NCBI RefSeq assembly: GCF_002218025.2
Contig: NZ_AP018681.1
Location: 248,001 to 312,000, forward strand
Length of the DNA stretch: 64,000 bases
Reading direction: 5' to 3'
From: Vibrio casei
Lineage (GTDB): Bacteria > Pseudomonadota > Gammaproteobacteria > Enterobacterales > Vibrionaceae
Shown one piece after another: positions 55,828 through 64,000 of the stretch (within the stretch, counting starts at the first letter, position 1; every line of letters starts with the position of its first letter). The notes beneath the pieces were generated by a model. That model saw nothing but the letters and a program-made list of their open reading frames with translations, was not told where the DNA came from and did no database searches. The translations under genes and the position numbers were made by a program.

Positions 55828-56838
55828 TTGGTTGCACTCATCCATGAGGCTCGTCAAAACGGCTGTCGCTTAGAGAATGCCTGTCATGAAGCTGAGATCG
55901 ATTTACGGACTTACCGTCGCTGGTATCAGAGCGGTGAAATACAGGAAGATCAAAGGCCGATAGCGACACGACCAGAGCCAGTAAACAAGCTCTCGAAGCA
56001 AGAAAGGCAGTTGATCGTTGAAGTCAGTAACGCACCTGAATACGCGAGTTTACCACCGAGTCAAATCGTCCCAACCTTGCTGGATAAAGGTGAATATATC
56101 GCATCAGAATCGAGTTTTTATCGGGTTTTGAAAGCAGAAGGTCAACTCAACCATCGAGGTCGCCAACGTAGTCGGAAAAAATCATCGAGACCAACAAGTT
56201 ACACCGCTACAGGGCCGAATCAGGTTTTCACTTGGGATATTACGTACATGCCGTCAGGGGTTCGTGGTCAGCATTATTATCTGTACATGATCGAAGATAT
56301 TTATAACCGAAAAATCGTTGGGTATGACGTCTATGACCGAGAGTGCGGAGAGTTGGCAGCTCAGTTACTGCAACGAACCTTGATGCGAGAGCAATGCTTC
56401 AATCAGTCTCTGGTTCTGCATTCCGATAATGGCGCTCCAATGAAATCATTGACGTTCAAAGCTAAGATGGAAGAACAGGGCATTATCTCGTCCTACAGTC
56501 GCCCACGAGTCAGCGATGACAATCCGTATGTGGAATCCTTATTCCGCACATTGAAATATGTGCCGAATTGGCCATCAAAAGGTTTTATTGATCTAGACGT
56601 ATGTCGAGCTTGGGTAGCTGAATTCGTTGTCTGGTATAACACCGAACACAAACATAGTCGCTTAAACTTTGTCACACCATCAGAGCGCCATAGTGGAAAA
56701 GACAAGCAAATCTTGGAACGTCGAGCAAAGGTGTTGATGGAACATCGCCAGAAAAGACCAGAACGCTGGTCAGGGAAAATCAGGAACTGTGAGCCGATCG
56801 GAGAAGTTCATCTGAACCCAGAAAAAGAAGCTGCTTGA
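55828..56838 (+). CDS. IS3-like transposase OrfB (DDE catalytic)
   Basis: The protein has 336 residues; the listed start is a TTG, and production as a frameshifted OrfAB fusion is likely because the open frame extends back to overlap the OrfA end. The rve core shows FTWDITYMPSG near 133 (D1), VLHSDNGAPMKS near 196 (D2) and NPYVESLFRTLKYV near 234 (E). It is intact. Confidence 0.9.
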   Translation: MVALIHEARQNGCRLENACHEAEIDLRTYRRWYQSGEIQEDQRPIATRPEPVNKLSKQERQLIVEVSNAPEYASLPPSQIVPTLLDKGEYIASESSFYRVLKAEGQLNHRGRQRSRKKSSRPTSYTATGPNQVFTWDITYMPSGVRGQHYYLYMIEDIYNRKIVGYDVYDRECGELAAQLLQRTLMREQCFNQSLVLHSDNGAPMKSLTFKAKMEEQGIISSYSRPRVSDDNPYVESLFRTLKYVPNWPSKGFIDLDVCRAWVAEFVVWYNTEHKHSRLNFVTPSERHSGKDKQILERRAKVLMEHRQKRPERWSGKIRNCEPIGEVHLNPEKEAA

Positions 56839-56908
56839 TAATTAAGCAAGTAGTGACAACTACCTTGAAAAACGCCGGGGGGGAGACCATCTCTGCAACT
56901 TAACGCGG

Positions 56909-57226
56909 CTATATGCCAGTAATCAGAAAGTCGATAGCAGCAATGATCTCGTTTCTAAAAGTGCTCAGTTCATTTACTGGATCACGTAAGATCTTAGTAG
57001 GAATGCTCGCCATTTGGTGGGTAAGGATTACGAAGTCACCTTCATCAATATGGATCACCGGACATAGATGAGCTGGAGCTTTCTTATCTAACATTTCAAC
57101 TGGAGTTAAGGGAATCACTAATCGCGTATTCAGCGTATCAAGCATTTCACTTTGAACATCAACAAAGTATGGGTAAGCGGTGGCAGTTCTTTTATCGTTA
57201 TTTTGGTGTAGTGAAAACTGCGACAT
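56909..57226 (-). CDS. ccdB: CcdB-type gyrase-poison toxin
   Basis: The protein has 105 residues. The CcdB pattern is clear: MSQFSLHQNND, AYPYFVDVQSEMLDTLNTRLVIPL (by position, 18-41), CPVIHIDEGDFVILTHQMASIP (by position) and the C-terminal IIAAIDFLITGI. The C-terminal W-G-I of F-plasmid CcdB, needed to poison GyrA, is here T-G-I, a common form in chromosomal copies. It forms an operon with ccdA, overlapping by one base. Confidence 0.92.
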   Translation of the reverse strand: MSQFSLHQNNDKRTATAYPYFVDVQSEMLDTLNTRLVIPLTPVEMLDKKAPAHLCPVIHIDEGDFVILTHQMASIPTKILRDPVNELSTFRNEIIAAIDFLITGI

Positions 57227-57471
57227 TAGAAAACTCGGTAAGAATCGGAAAATAGACCGTGATTTTCAGTTAGTTCATTGCAAGCGCTGATTGCTTCTGC
57301 ATTTTGTTCTAACCATTCATCTTTAAGGCGTTGGTTTACTTCTTTTTCAAGAGCTTTTTCCATTGTCGCAGAAAGGTTTATGTTTAGGCGCTTGGCTTCA
57401 GCGAGTAGTTCACTGTTTAGGCTCAGGTTTGCAGATTTTTTCGGTGCCTGAGTACTGTATGCGTTTCTCAT
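57226..57471 (-). CDS. ccdA: CcdA-type antitoxin
   Basis: The protein has 81 residues. An N-terminal ribbon-helix-helix (KSANLSLNSELLAEAKRLNINLSATMEKAL by position, 12-41) binds DNA. The C-terminal E-W-L-E-Q-N-A-E-A-I...G-L-F-S-D-x-Y-R stretch is the classical CcdB-binding tail. It autoregulates the operon with CcdB. The pair sits between an IS3-like element and an IS relic. Confidence 0.93.
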   Translation of the reverse strand: MRNAYSTQAPKKSANLSLNSELLAEAKRLNINLSATMEKALEKEVNQRLKDEWLEQNAEAISACNELTENHGLFSDSYRVF

Positions 57472-57590
57472 GATAACAACCTATGCGTATTTAAAGTGCG
57501 TATACATTATAGGCATAAGTAAGGGGTATAACAAACACGGCTACATGGATTCCCCGGTTGTCAAACATGTGCTAAACTTCAAGTGATGGG

Positions 57591-57632
57591 TTTGGACACC
57601 GAGTTAAGTGAGAACAATCATTAACGAGGTGA
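57591..57632 (+). mobile_element. 42-bp solo relic of the IS3 element left end
   Basis: TTTGGACACCGAGTTAAGTG and the next 22 bases match 38151-38192 (the subterminal promoter and ribosome-site region of the IS3 element in hipA) with three or four differences, up to the GAGGTGA before the start codon. No transposase follows. It marks a former IS copy now removed by deletion. Confidence 0.8.
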
Positions 57633-58067
57633 TTTCCTGATACTGAATTTTAGTTGGGAATGTTGTCAATTGTATATTTAGAATATTGTCTGAGTTAGTG
57701 GGGTTAATCGCTTCAGGTGCTAGCAGAACGATTGGCGGTTCATCTTTTCATTTGATCGAGTAGATATCTATGCCACCACTCAACTTTACCTCTATCTAGC
57801 TCATCTTCATGAATAGATATTCATTTAGTAGTTAGATGTGAACACTGGGTCTGTCACATCATCTGTGTTCAAGAGTCCATCTGTCACTTATTCAAGTTGA
57901 CACTTTACAGTCAATTACAGTTGCAGGTTATGTAAACTAATACCGTGTACCTAAAGAAGAGAGCATTAACAATATAAGTCTCGTACACATAAGTTTTGAC
58001 ATGTACCAATTGCACAGTTGTAAATAACATATGTTGCCATTATCAATAATTTAAAGTTGAGATTTCA
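57633..58067. other. Gene-free region before the mechanosensitive channel gene
   Basis: No ORF or repeat of note was found. AGTTGAGATTTCA directly before 58068 supplies a weak ribosome site for the channel gene. Confidence 0.5.
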
Positions 58068-59330
58068 ATGTTAAAATCCTTTGAAGGTTGGCTCGGCCAA
58101 TACAACATCCACTTATCGGACTTGATTCAAGTTGCAGAGGCACTTGGCCTTATTCTATTGATTGCTATTGTCATTCATCTCATGTTTCACCGTGTTTTCT
58201 TAGTGCGGTTAAAGAGTAGCGCCAATAAATCTCGGGCTATTTGGCGCAATGCGCTGTTCAGTAGTAATTTATTCAGCCAAATCGCTTTGCTTATTCAAGG
58301 GGTAGTGGTTGGTTTTCAGGCCAATTTATGGCTCTCACAAGAAAGCGAACTTCGGGAAATATTGCTGACAATCGTCTCACTATGGATAGTACTTTATGCC
58401 TTGTTATCGATATTTTCATTGCTGAATATTCTCGATGTACTACTTGAACGTACTCAGACTGGGCGTAACATGCCTACTAGAGGCATCATTCAGAGCATCA
58501 AAATCATTATCTTTGTCATTGCGGCTCTTCTATCTACCTCCATTTTAATTGGGAAATCACCAATCATATTGCTAAGTGGCTTAGGTGCTATGACTGCCGT
58601 AGTAATGTTGGTATTTAGAGACCCCATTCTTGGTTTAGTCGCAGGGGTTCAGTTATCAGCCAACAAAATGCTCAGTGTGGGTGATTGGCTCGAAATGCCG
58701 AAACATGGCGCAGACGGTGATGTCATTGAAATCAACCTCACTACAGTTAAAGTACAAAACTGGGATAAAACCATCACCACAGTCCCAACTTACGCTCTGA
58801 TTTCAGATTCATTCAAAAACTGGAAAGGGATGACAGAGGCAGGGGGCAGACGCATTAAACGTAGTGTGATGATAGATGCAACCAGTGTTCATTTCCTCAA
58901 TGAAGTTGAGGTGTCTGAACTAACTAAAGTGCATTTTCTAGAGACGTATATCAAAAGTAAGGTAGAGGAGATTACGCTCTACAATGAGGAACACCATATA
59001 AATAACATTAGCTCTATCAATGGCCGTAGACTGACTAATTTGGGTAGTTTCCGTGTTTATTTGGAGCATTATTTACGTGCGCATCAAGACATAAATAACA
59101 GCATGACCCTGATGGTTCGACAGCTAGCACCAACGCGTGATGGTATCCCGATGGAGATCTATTGCTTTACCACCACCACTGTATGGGGTGATTATGAACG
59201 TATTCAATCGGACATTTTTGACCATTTGTATGCTGCAATGCCAGAATTCAAGCTAAGAGTATCTCAGGCCCCAACTGGTAACGACTTCCACCGCTTGTCA
59301 GAAGTTAATAAAGTACATGTAACCAAATGA
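58068..59330 (+). CDS. MscS-family mechanosensitive channel (YbdG-like)
   Basis: The protein has 420 residues with about five helices in residues 20-190. The pore helix and MscS core are seen as GKSPIILLSGLGAMTAVVMLVFRDPILGLVAGVQL (by position, near 165-200). SVGDWLEMPKHGADGDVIEINLTTVKVQNWD (by position) and the fold-closing PTYALISDSFKNWKGMTEAGGRRIKRSV (by position) follow. Large size and these motifs fit the YbdG/MscM-like branch. It protects the cell against hypo-osmotic shock. Confidence 0.9.
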   Translation: MLKSFEGWLGQYNIHLSDLIQVAEALGLILLIAIVIHLMFHRVFLVRLKSSANKSRAIWRNALFSSNLFSQIALLIQGVVVGFQANLWLSQESELREILLTIVSLWIVLYALLSIFSLLNILDVLLERTQTGRNMPTRGIIQSIKIIIFVIAALLSTSILIGKSPIILLSGLGAMTAVVMLVFRDPILGLVAGVQLSANKMLSVGDWLEMPKHGADGDVIEINLTTVKVQNWDKTITTVPTYALISDSFKNWKGMTEAGGRRIKRSVMIDATSVHFLNEVEVSELTKVHFLETYIKSKVEEITLYNEEHHINNISSINGRRLTNLGSFRVYLEHYLRAHQDINNSMTLMVRQLAPTRDGIPMEIYCFTTTTVWGDYERIQSDIFDHLYAAMPEFKLRVSQAPTGNDFHRLSEVNKVHVTK

Positions 59331-59472
59331 TAGGCTGAAAAAGTTAGAAGCTCCAGTCATGGCGGGGCTTCTACGCCGATTAGCTTTCCAGATAAATAGT
59401 ATCAAGTCACCACGCTCTACAGCCCCGATCAACTTTAGGCTGTTAGGTTTCTCGTCTGAATTACGCAACATA

Positions 59473-59728
59473 TATGGACGCACCTCAGGATGCAATGACT
59501 GATTCAATAGCAGTTTGCTCTGGTAGTTGGCGGACAGTATCGAGAAGCTTATCTCGCTTTACCTTTCTGTTTGATAAAATTTGTCCATTTGTACCCAGAA
59601 CACACACTTGGAAGAGATTTTTCGCTATATCAATACCGACAACTTTAATAGACATACTTGTTACTCCTGCTCTTAATGGTTGTACTATTAGTTTGGTACA
59701 ACGACGCTAGAAGGGAGGTGCGTCCATC
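59473..59728 (-). mobile_element. Internally deleted IS1111-type element with both ends
   Basis: TATGGACGCACCTC (59473-59486) and GGAGGTGCGTCCAT (59714-59727) are inverted repeats of the same type as TATGGACTCCTC of the IS110-family element at 15131. Only about 255 bp lie between them. Inside is a 56-residue frame (59485-59655, minus) starting MSIKVVGIDIAKNLFQVCVL, the N-terminus of an IS110 transposase, which runs into the opposite end and stops. It is therefore a deletion derivative that could in principle be mobilised in trans. Confidence 0.8.
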
Positions 59729-59945
59729 ACATCAAAGCCGCAATTTGTTGTAGATTGCGAATGACATGCGCCCAACAGAGTTGGTGTCTGTCCGGAGAAA
59801 GCCAGTTGTAACCGCTATATTGGTCACTGACCACAATGCCACAATAGTCTGAGTCCAGTACCGTTTTTGCTGAATGCATTGAACGAGAGTAAAGGATTTT
59901 TTCATAGACTAAATCCTCGCTTGCCACTAGCCAGCACCAACGCAA
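59729..59945 (-). pseudogene. IS66-type transposase fragment
   Basis: The minus frame reads [22 protein letters not shown], then SDQYSGYNWLSPDRHQLCWAHVIRNLQQIAA, which is the central DDE part of an ISBst12-like IS66 transposase. Its 3' part is cut by the IS1111-type derivative and its 5' part ends at about 59945. Confidence 0.8.
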
Positions 59946-59986
59946 TATATGTTTTAAAATTAGTTGTAACTTTGAGGAAACATCTT

Positions 59987-60319
59987 TTGTCGGAAATAAA
60001 AATTATAGGACTTTTTGTAATTACTGCTTTGGCTGAAATTATTGGTTGTTATTTACCATATCTTTGGTTACGCGAGGGTAAATCTGCTTGGTTGCTAATA
60101 CCTGCAGCTCTTAGTCTTGCAGCATTTGCTTGGCTGTTGTCGTTGCATCCAACAGCAGCAGGTAGAGTTTATGCTGCCTATGGTGGCGTTTATATTTTTA
60201 TGGCTATTCTATGGTTATGGGCAGTCGATGGTATTCGTCCAACGATGTGGGATATTGTTGGTTCTGGTATCGCACTTATTGGTATGGCAATAATAATGTT
60301 CGCTCCACGCAGCACATAA
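59987..60319 (+). CDS. ynfA: YnfA/UPF0060 family membrane protein
   Basis: The product has 110 residues from a TTG at 59987, chosen because GAGGAAA lies nine bases upstream and the length equals the family norm. Four helices are present: [25 protein letters not shown], then [39 protein letters not shown], and [20 protein letters not shown] (given by motif). YnfA proteins are small SMR-like transporters linked to antiseptic and dye efflux. The gene lies directly behind an IS66 fragment, so its native promoter may be lost. Confidence 0.9.
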   Translation: MSEIKIIGLFVITALAEIIGCYLPYLWLREGKSAWLLIPAALSLAAFAWLLSLHPTAAGRVYAAYGGVYIFMAILWLWAVDGIRPTMWDIVGSGIALIGMAIIMFAPRST

Positions 60320-60640
60320 CTAGCAGTTAATGGTTTTCATATACTTTGTCTAATCTGATACGAACGATTTAATGTTATTAGCTAAATAATTTTTGTCCAG
60401 AACCTTGCTGAAGGGGGGCGTAACTCGAAATTGCCCCGAAGTCATTCAGAGTAAATACTTATTTATACCTTGTTAATATGAACTTGCCCGACTAAAAGTT
60501 ATCCGAATTCCCCCTTGAAATAACGCACTTATAGAGGCAGCGTCATGCTAGGGTAAAACCGGCTGTTGGACGTCTAATTAGTGCTATACAAATGCAGCAA
60601 GCAAATGTAGCTTAAGAGCTTAGTCTGTTCGCGAACTTGA
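60320..60640. other. Gene-free stretch
   Basis: No ORF was found on either strand beyond short random frames; no clear repeat or terminator was seen. Confidence 0.5.
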
Positions 60641-60880
60641 AGCCTATATTACATCACTGAAAATTCGCTACCGTTTATCATGCTTCATGGCGATTTAGAT
60701 AAACCAGTACCACTAGAGCAAAGTGAGTTACTCAAGCAATTATTAGACAAGTACGGTGTAGAGAATCAACTTTTTGTTGAAAAAGTGTTGGTCACAGTGC
60801 ACCGGTCTTTGATACTGAAAAGTATGTGTCAGAAGTTGTTTATTTTGTCCGAGCGCAACTCCCTTCTCAAACCTTCGAAA
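60641..60880 (+). pseudogene. Alpha/beta-hydrolase C-terminal fragment with frameshift
   Basis: LPFIMLHGDLDKPVPLEQSELLKQLLDKYG (by position) is the Asp-bearing end of an esterase/lipase-like hydrolase. After LFVEK the frame breaks near 60786. In the next frame GHSAPVFDTEKYVSEVVYFV carries the catalytic-His segment G-x-G-H. The nucleophile part is missing entirely. Confidence 0.75.
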
Positions 60881-60960
60881 AGGCTTCAATGTGCGCGATA
60901 CACTATTTTTCGCCCATTAATCAATTTCACTTGTGACAAAGTTATCAGAATTATGCATTT

Positions 60961-61115
60961 TCGGTAACGTTCCCGAAATTATCGATCTATCATCCACTCA
61001 GATACAAAAGTGAAGTAATCAACACGACTGATTTCTATTTCTTCTTCGATATAGAGCTTATACATCAAAAGTATAAGCCGAAATGCGCTTACGAATCATT
61101 TTGGGAACGTTTGCA
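60961..61115 (+). promoter_or_regulatory. Two LacI-type operators before the porin gene
   Basis: CGGTAACGTTCCCG (60961-60974) and TGGGAACGTTTGCA (61102-61115, reverse complement TGCAAACGTTCCCA) share the core AACGTT with G/C wings. They match the site TTTGCAAACGTTCCCGAA before the PTS gene. Spacing of 141 bp would allow looping by the tetrameric repressor encoded at 62658. Confidence 0.75.
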
Positions 61116-61134
61116 GACAATCCAAAACAATTAA

Positions 61135-62523
<1,389 letters not shown>

Positions 62524-62581
62524 TTGCTTGATATATCGTTTAGATAGAGAGTGTTACTCATGATGTGATAGTCGCATCACC

Positions 62582-62623
62582 AAATGCCAACCTTATCGTT
62601 TCAACTCGAAGGTTGGCATTTTT
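62582..62623. terminator. Bidirectional terminator between porin and LacI-type gene
   Basis: The stem AAATGCCAACCTT (62582-62594) pairs with AAGGTTGGCATTT (62609-62621), with a T run after and an A run before. Confidence 0.85.
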
Positions 62624-62657
62624 TATCTTGGGATAACCTGATCTCTGAAATAAATCG

Positions 62658-63644
62658 CTAGCAAGACTCTCGGTCAATAGTGGTGAAGGTCAACACCATC
62701 TTGCTCATTTCAAAGCCTTTTTTCTCAATACGGTCGAGTAGCAGCTTGGCTCCATTTTCTCCCGCTTTATCAAACGCATAGTTAAATGTAGACAGCGTTG
62801 GTGTGCATACTGAAGCAAGTTCATCATCACCCACGCCGAGTACCAAGACATCCTTTCCTGGAACGAGGCCCGCTTCTTGAATTGCTCTGATCGCACCGAT
62901 TGCGATACGGTCAGTTGCGCAGAACAGGCCATCGAGCTTGGTGTGCTCTTTTAGAGACTGTTTAGCCAGTTGGTAACCTGACTCTATGGTGAAGTCGCCA
63001 CGGGCGTGAAATTGCAGTGTGAGCTCGTTAAGTTGAAGCGATTGAGCGAAGCCTTCCGATCTCATCTTATCAACCGCAATATCATCACCTTGCACACCGA
63101 TGAATCCCATATGCTTACAAGCTTTCGCTATGAGGCGATTACCCGCTTCAAACCCTACGCGAGTGTCGTCGTGCACAATACTTGGGATGTTAAACATTGA
63201 CCCGTCTTGACCCACCAATACCACCGGCACAGCAGAGCTTTGAATCGCTTTGACCAATTGGTTGTCGAGGTGGGTCGCGTACAGGATGATGCCTTCAACG
63301 CGCTTTTGGTTAAATATCTGAATATATTCAAGTTCTTTATGGTGTGTTTGATGTGTGCTCGCTAATAATACATGCTTGCCCGCTTGCTCTAAGACGGCGG
63401 TTAAACCATCGACACCCTGAGAGGTGGCATGGGAAGAAACCCTAGGAACAATCACGCCAACCAGGTTGGTTTTTTGGGACTTTAAGTCTTTAGCGACTTG
63501 GTTTGGGAGATAGCCACACTCTTCAACCGCTTTACGCACCTTCACCTTGGTCGCGTCTTTTACGCCATACTCATCATTGATTACTCTTGAAACCGTCGAC
63601 TTGGAAACTCCAGCGAGACGAGCGACATCATGAAGACTAGCCAT
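62658..63644 (-). CDS. LacI family repressor, ScrR-like
   Basis: The protein has 328 residues. The LacI helix-turn-helix is SLHDVARLAGVSKSTVSRVI (residues 3-22), with the hinge helix LPNQVAKDLKSQKTNLVGVI near 50. The periplasmic-binding-like domain ends with CATDRIAIGAIRAIQEAG near 235 and VLGVGDDELAS near 265. It is divergent from the PTS gene and convergent with the porin. The most likely effector is a phosphorylated or free sugar such as fructose from sucrose, as for ScrR; this is inferred from the neighbours. Confidence 0.9.
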   Translation of the reverse strand: MASLHDVARLAGVSKSTVSRVINDEYGVKDATKVKVRKAVEECGYLPNQVAKDLKSQKTNLVGVIVPRVSSHATSQGVDGLTAVLEQAGKHVLLASTHQTHHKELEYIQIFNQKRVEGIILYATHLDNQLVKAIQSSAVPVVLVGQDGSMFNIPSIVHDDTRVGFEAGNRLIAKACKHMGFIGVQGDDIAVDKMRSEGFAQSLQLNELTLQFHARGDFTIESGYQLAKQSLKEHTKLDGLFCATDRIAIGAIRAIQEAGLVPGKDVLVLGVGDDELASVCTPTLSTFNYAFDKAGENGAKLLLDRIEKKGFEMSKMVLTFTTIDRESC

Positions 63645-63680
63645 TATTCATTATCCAATTGTAATTTTAGTTTTGGGGTT

Positions 63681-63840
63681 GTTTGCAAACAGAGCATCAA
63701 ATTTACCTGTTATTAGGGGATTTTAACCCTGTCTTCTTATCCTAGGGAGATAATTTGAAGATCATTCTCACACTATTGAGCAGTTATCTTTGATCATTTG
63801 TTATTTCTAGGCAAAAATTTGTTTTGCAAACGTTCCCGAA
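63681..63840. promoter_or_regulatory. LacI-type operators in the repressor/PTS divergent region
   Basis: TTTGCAAACGTTCCCGAA (63823-63840) is a strong operator 38 bases before the PTS start. GTTTGCAAAC (63681-63690) is a partial palindrome 36 bases before the repressor start and may serve autoregulation. Confidence 0.7.
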
Positions 63841-63878
63841 AATTCAAAAGCTAAAATGATAATCCAATGGGGTATGTA

Positions 63879-64000
63879 ATGAATTATCCAAAAATAGCAA
63901 AAGAGCTGCTTTCTCTATTAGGTGGTAAAAGTAATATCACCGCACTCGCACACTGCGCGACTCGTCTGCGTCTTGCGGTTGCAGACCAAGATAAAATTGA
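63879..64000 (+). CDS. PTS sugar-specific EIIBC component, N-terminal part (ScrA-like)
   Basis: Only 40 residues are inside the window (MNYPKIAKELLSLLGGKSNI, then TALAHCATRLRLAVAD). This is the start of a PTS EIIB domain with the phosphorylated cysteine in A-H-C-A-T-R-L-R. The opening resembles sucrose-specific ScrA more than trehalose TreB. With the porin and the repressor it makes a sugar-uptake regulon. The gene runs off the edge. Confidence 0.85.
   Translation, partial: MNYPKIAKELLSLLGGKSNITALAHCATRLRLAVADQDKI

Larger units (their letters stand above)
55240..56880 (+). mobile_element. IS3-family-like element, intact
   Basis: Left end GGCAGGATAGTTGTCAC (about 55246) and right end GTGACAACTACCTTGAAAA (56851-56870) are inverted repeats. 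Both are edged by runs of C and G (CCCCC / GGGGGG), so the exact boundary is uncertain. It encodes an intact OrfA and OrfB. A 212-bp piece of its 3' end also lies at 27654-27865. Confidence 0.8.

Overview
The window looks like a chromosome segment of a Vibrio or close relative (Vibrionaceae). The grounds are the coding style, a galETK operon, a CueR-type copper locus, a DUF6279 lipoprotein, CpdB, YnfA, ccdAB and a sucrose-type PTS/porin/LacI locus. It is unusually rich in insertion sequences: at least six essentially complete elements and several fragments. No complete tRNA, rRNA or CRISPR array was seen.

Region 1 (1-15090) is ordinary chromosome. It holds a secreted nucleosidase with a PurR-like box, a MAPEG protein, a beta-lactamase-fold hydrolase, a MerR regulator with a carboxymuconolactone decarboxylase, and an HPP membrane protein divergent from a TetR regulator with two perfect operators. 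It then has a copper locus (a new Met/His/Cys-rich protein plus CueP behind a copA-like CueR promoter), a DUF2301 protein, an M14 peptidase, a lipoprotein, cpdB and galE-galT-galK with GalR-like operators. Two features suggest past insertions: a 30-bp direct repeat bracketing the HPP/TetR pair and a MITE-like element with 24-bp inverted ends.

Region 2 (15091-41900) is accessory DNA. Two identical IS66-family copies lie in opposite orientation (18854-21416 and 29051-31613), and their 8-bp target duplications are swapped between them. The DNA between them (21417-29050) has therefore been inverted by recombination. Flipping it back does three things. It makes a divergent AraC / glutamine-amidotransferase pair. 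It joins two halves of a tandem array of diverged 722-bp non-coding repeats. It also places two groups of integrative-conjugative-element (ICE) genes on one strand: a three-gene operon ending in a TIGR03761-like protein, and TIGR03748/PilL-like, membrane coiled-coil and TIGR03759-like proteins. Between the groups lie the 722-bp array, an iteron-like array of short inverted motifs, and a candidate small RNA or attenuator. This is a decayed, rearranged GI-type (PFGI-1/SPI-7-like) ICE. It is followed by a hipBA module with three evenly spaced HipB operators, in which hipA is split by an IS3-family element.

Region 3 (40330-57500) lies between and around two near-identical defective IS66-family copies. 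It carries a circularly permuted GH16 lichenase, a tRNA 3'-end remnant, a nitrilase divergent from a LysR regulator, a second LysR divergent from a nitronate monooxygenase-like gene, a zinc alcohol dehydrogenase, a Kef-type antiporter, a complete IS3-like element and a ccdAB toxin-antitoxin pair.

Region 4 (57500-64000) returns to chromosome-like genes. It has an MscS-family channel, remnants of IS1111-type and IS66 elements, YnfA, a broken alpha/beta-hydrolase, and a sugar locus (porin, LacI-type repressor, start of a PTS EIIBC). Matching LacI-type operators lie in front of the porin and the PTS gene.
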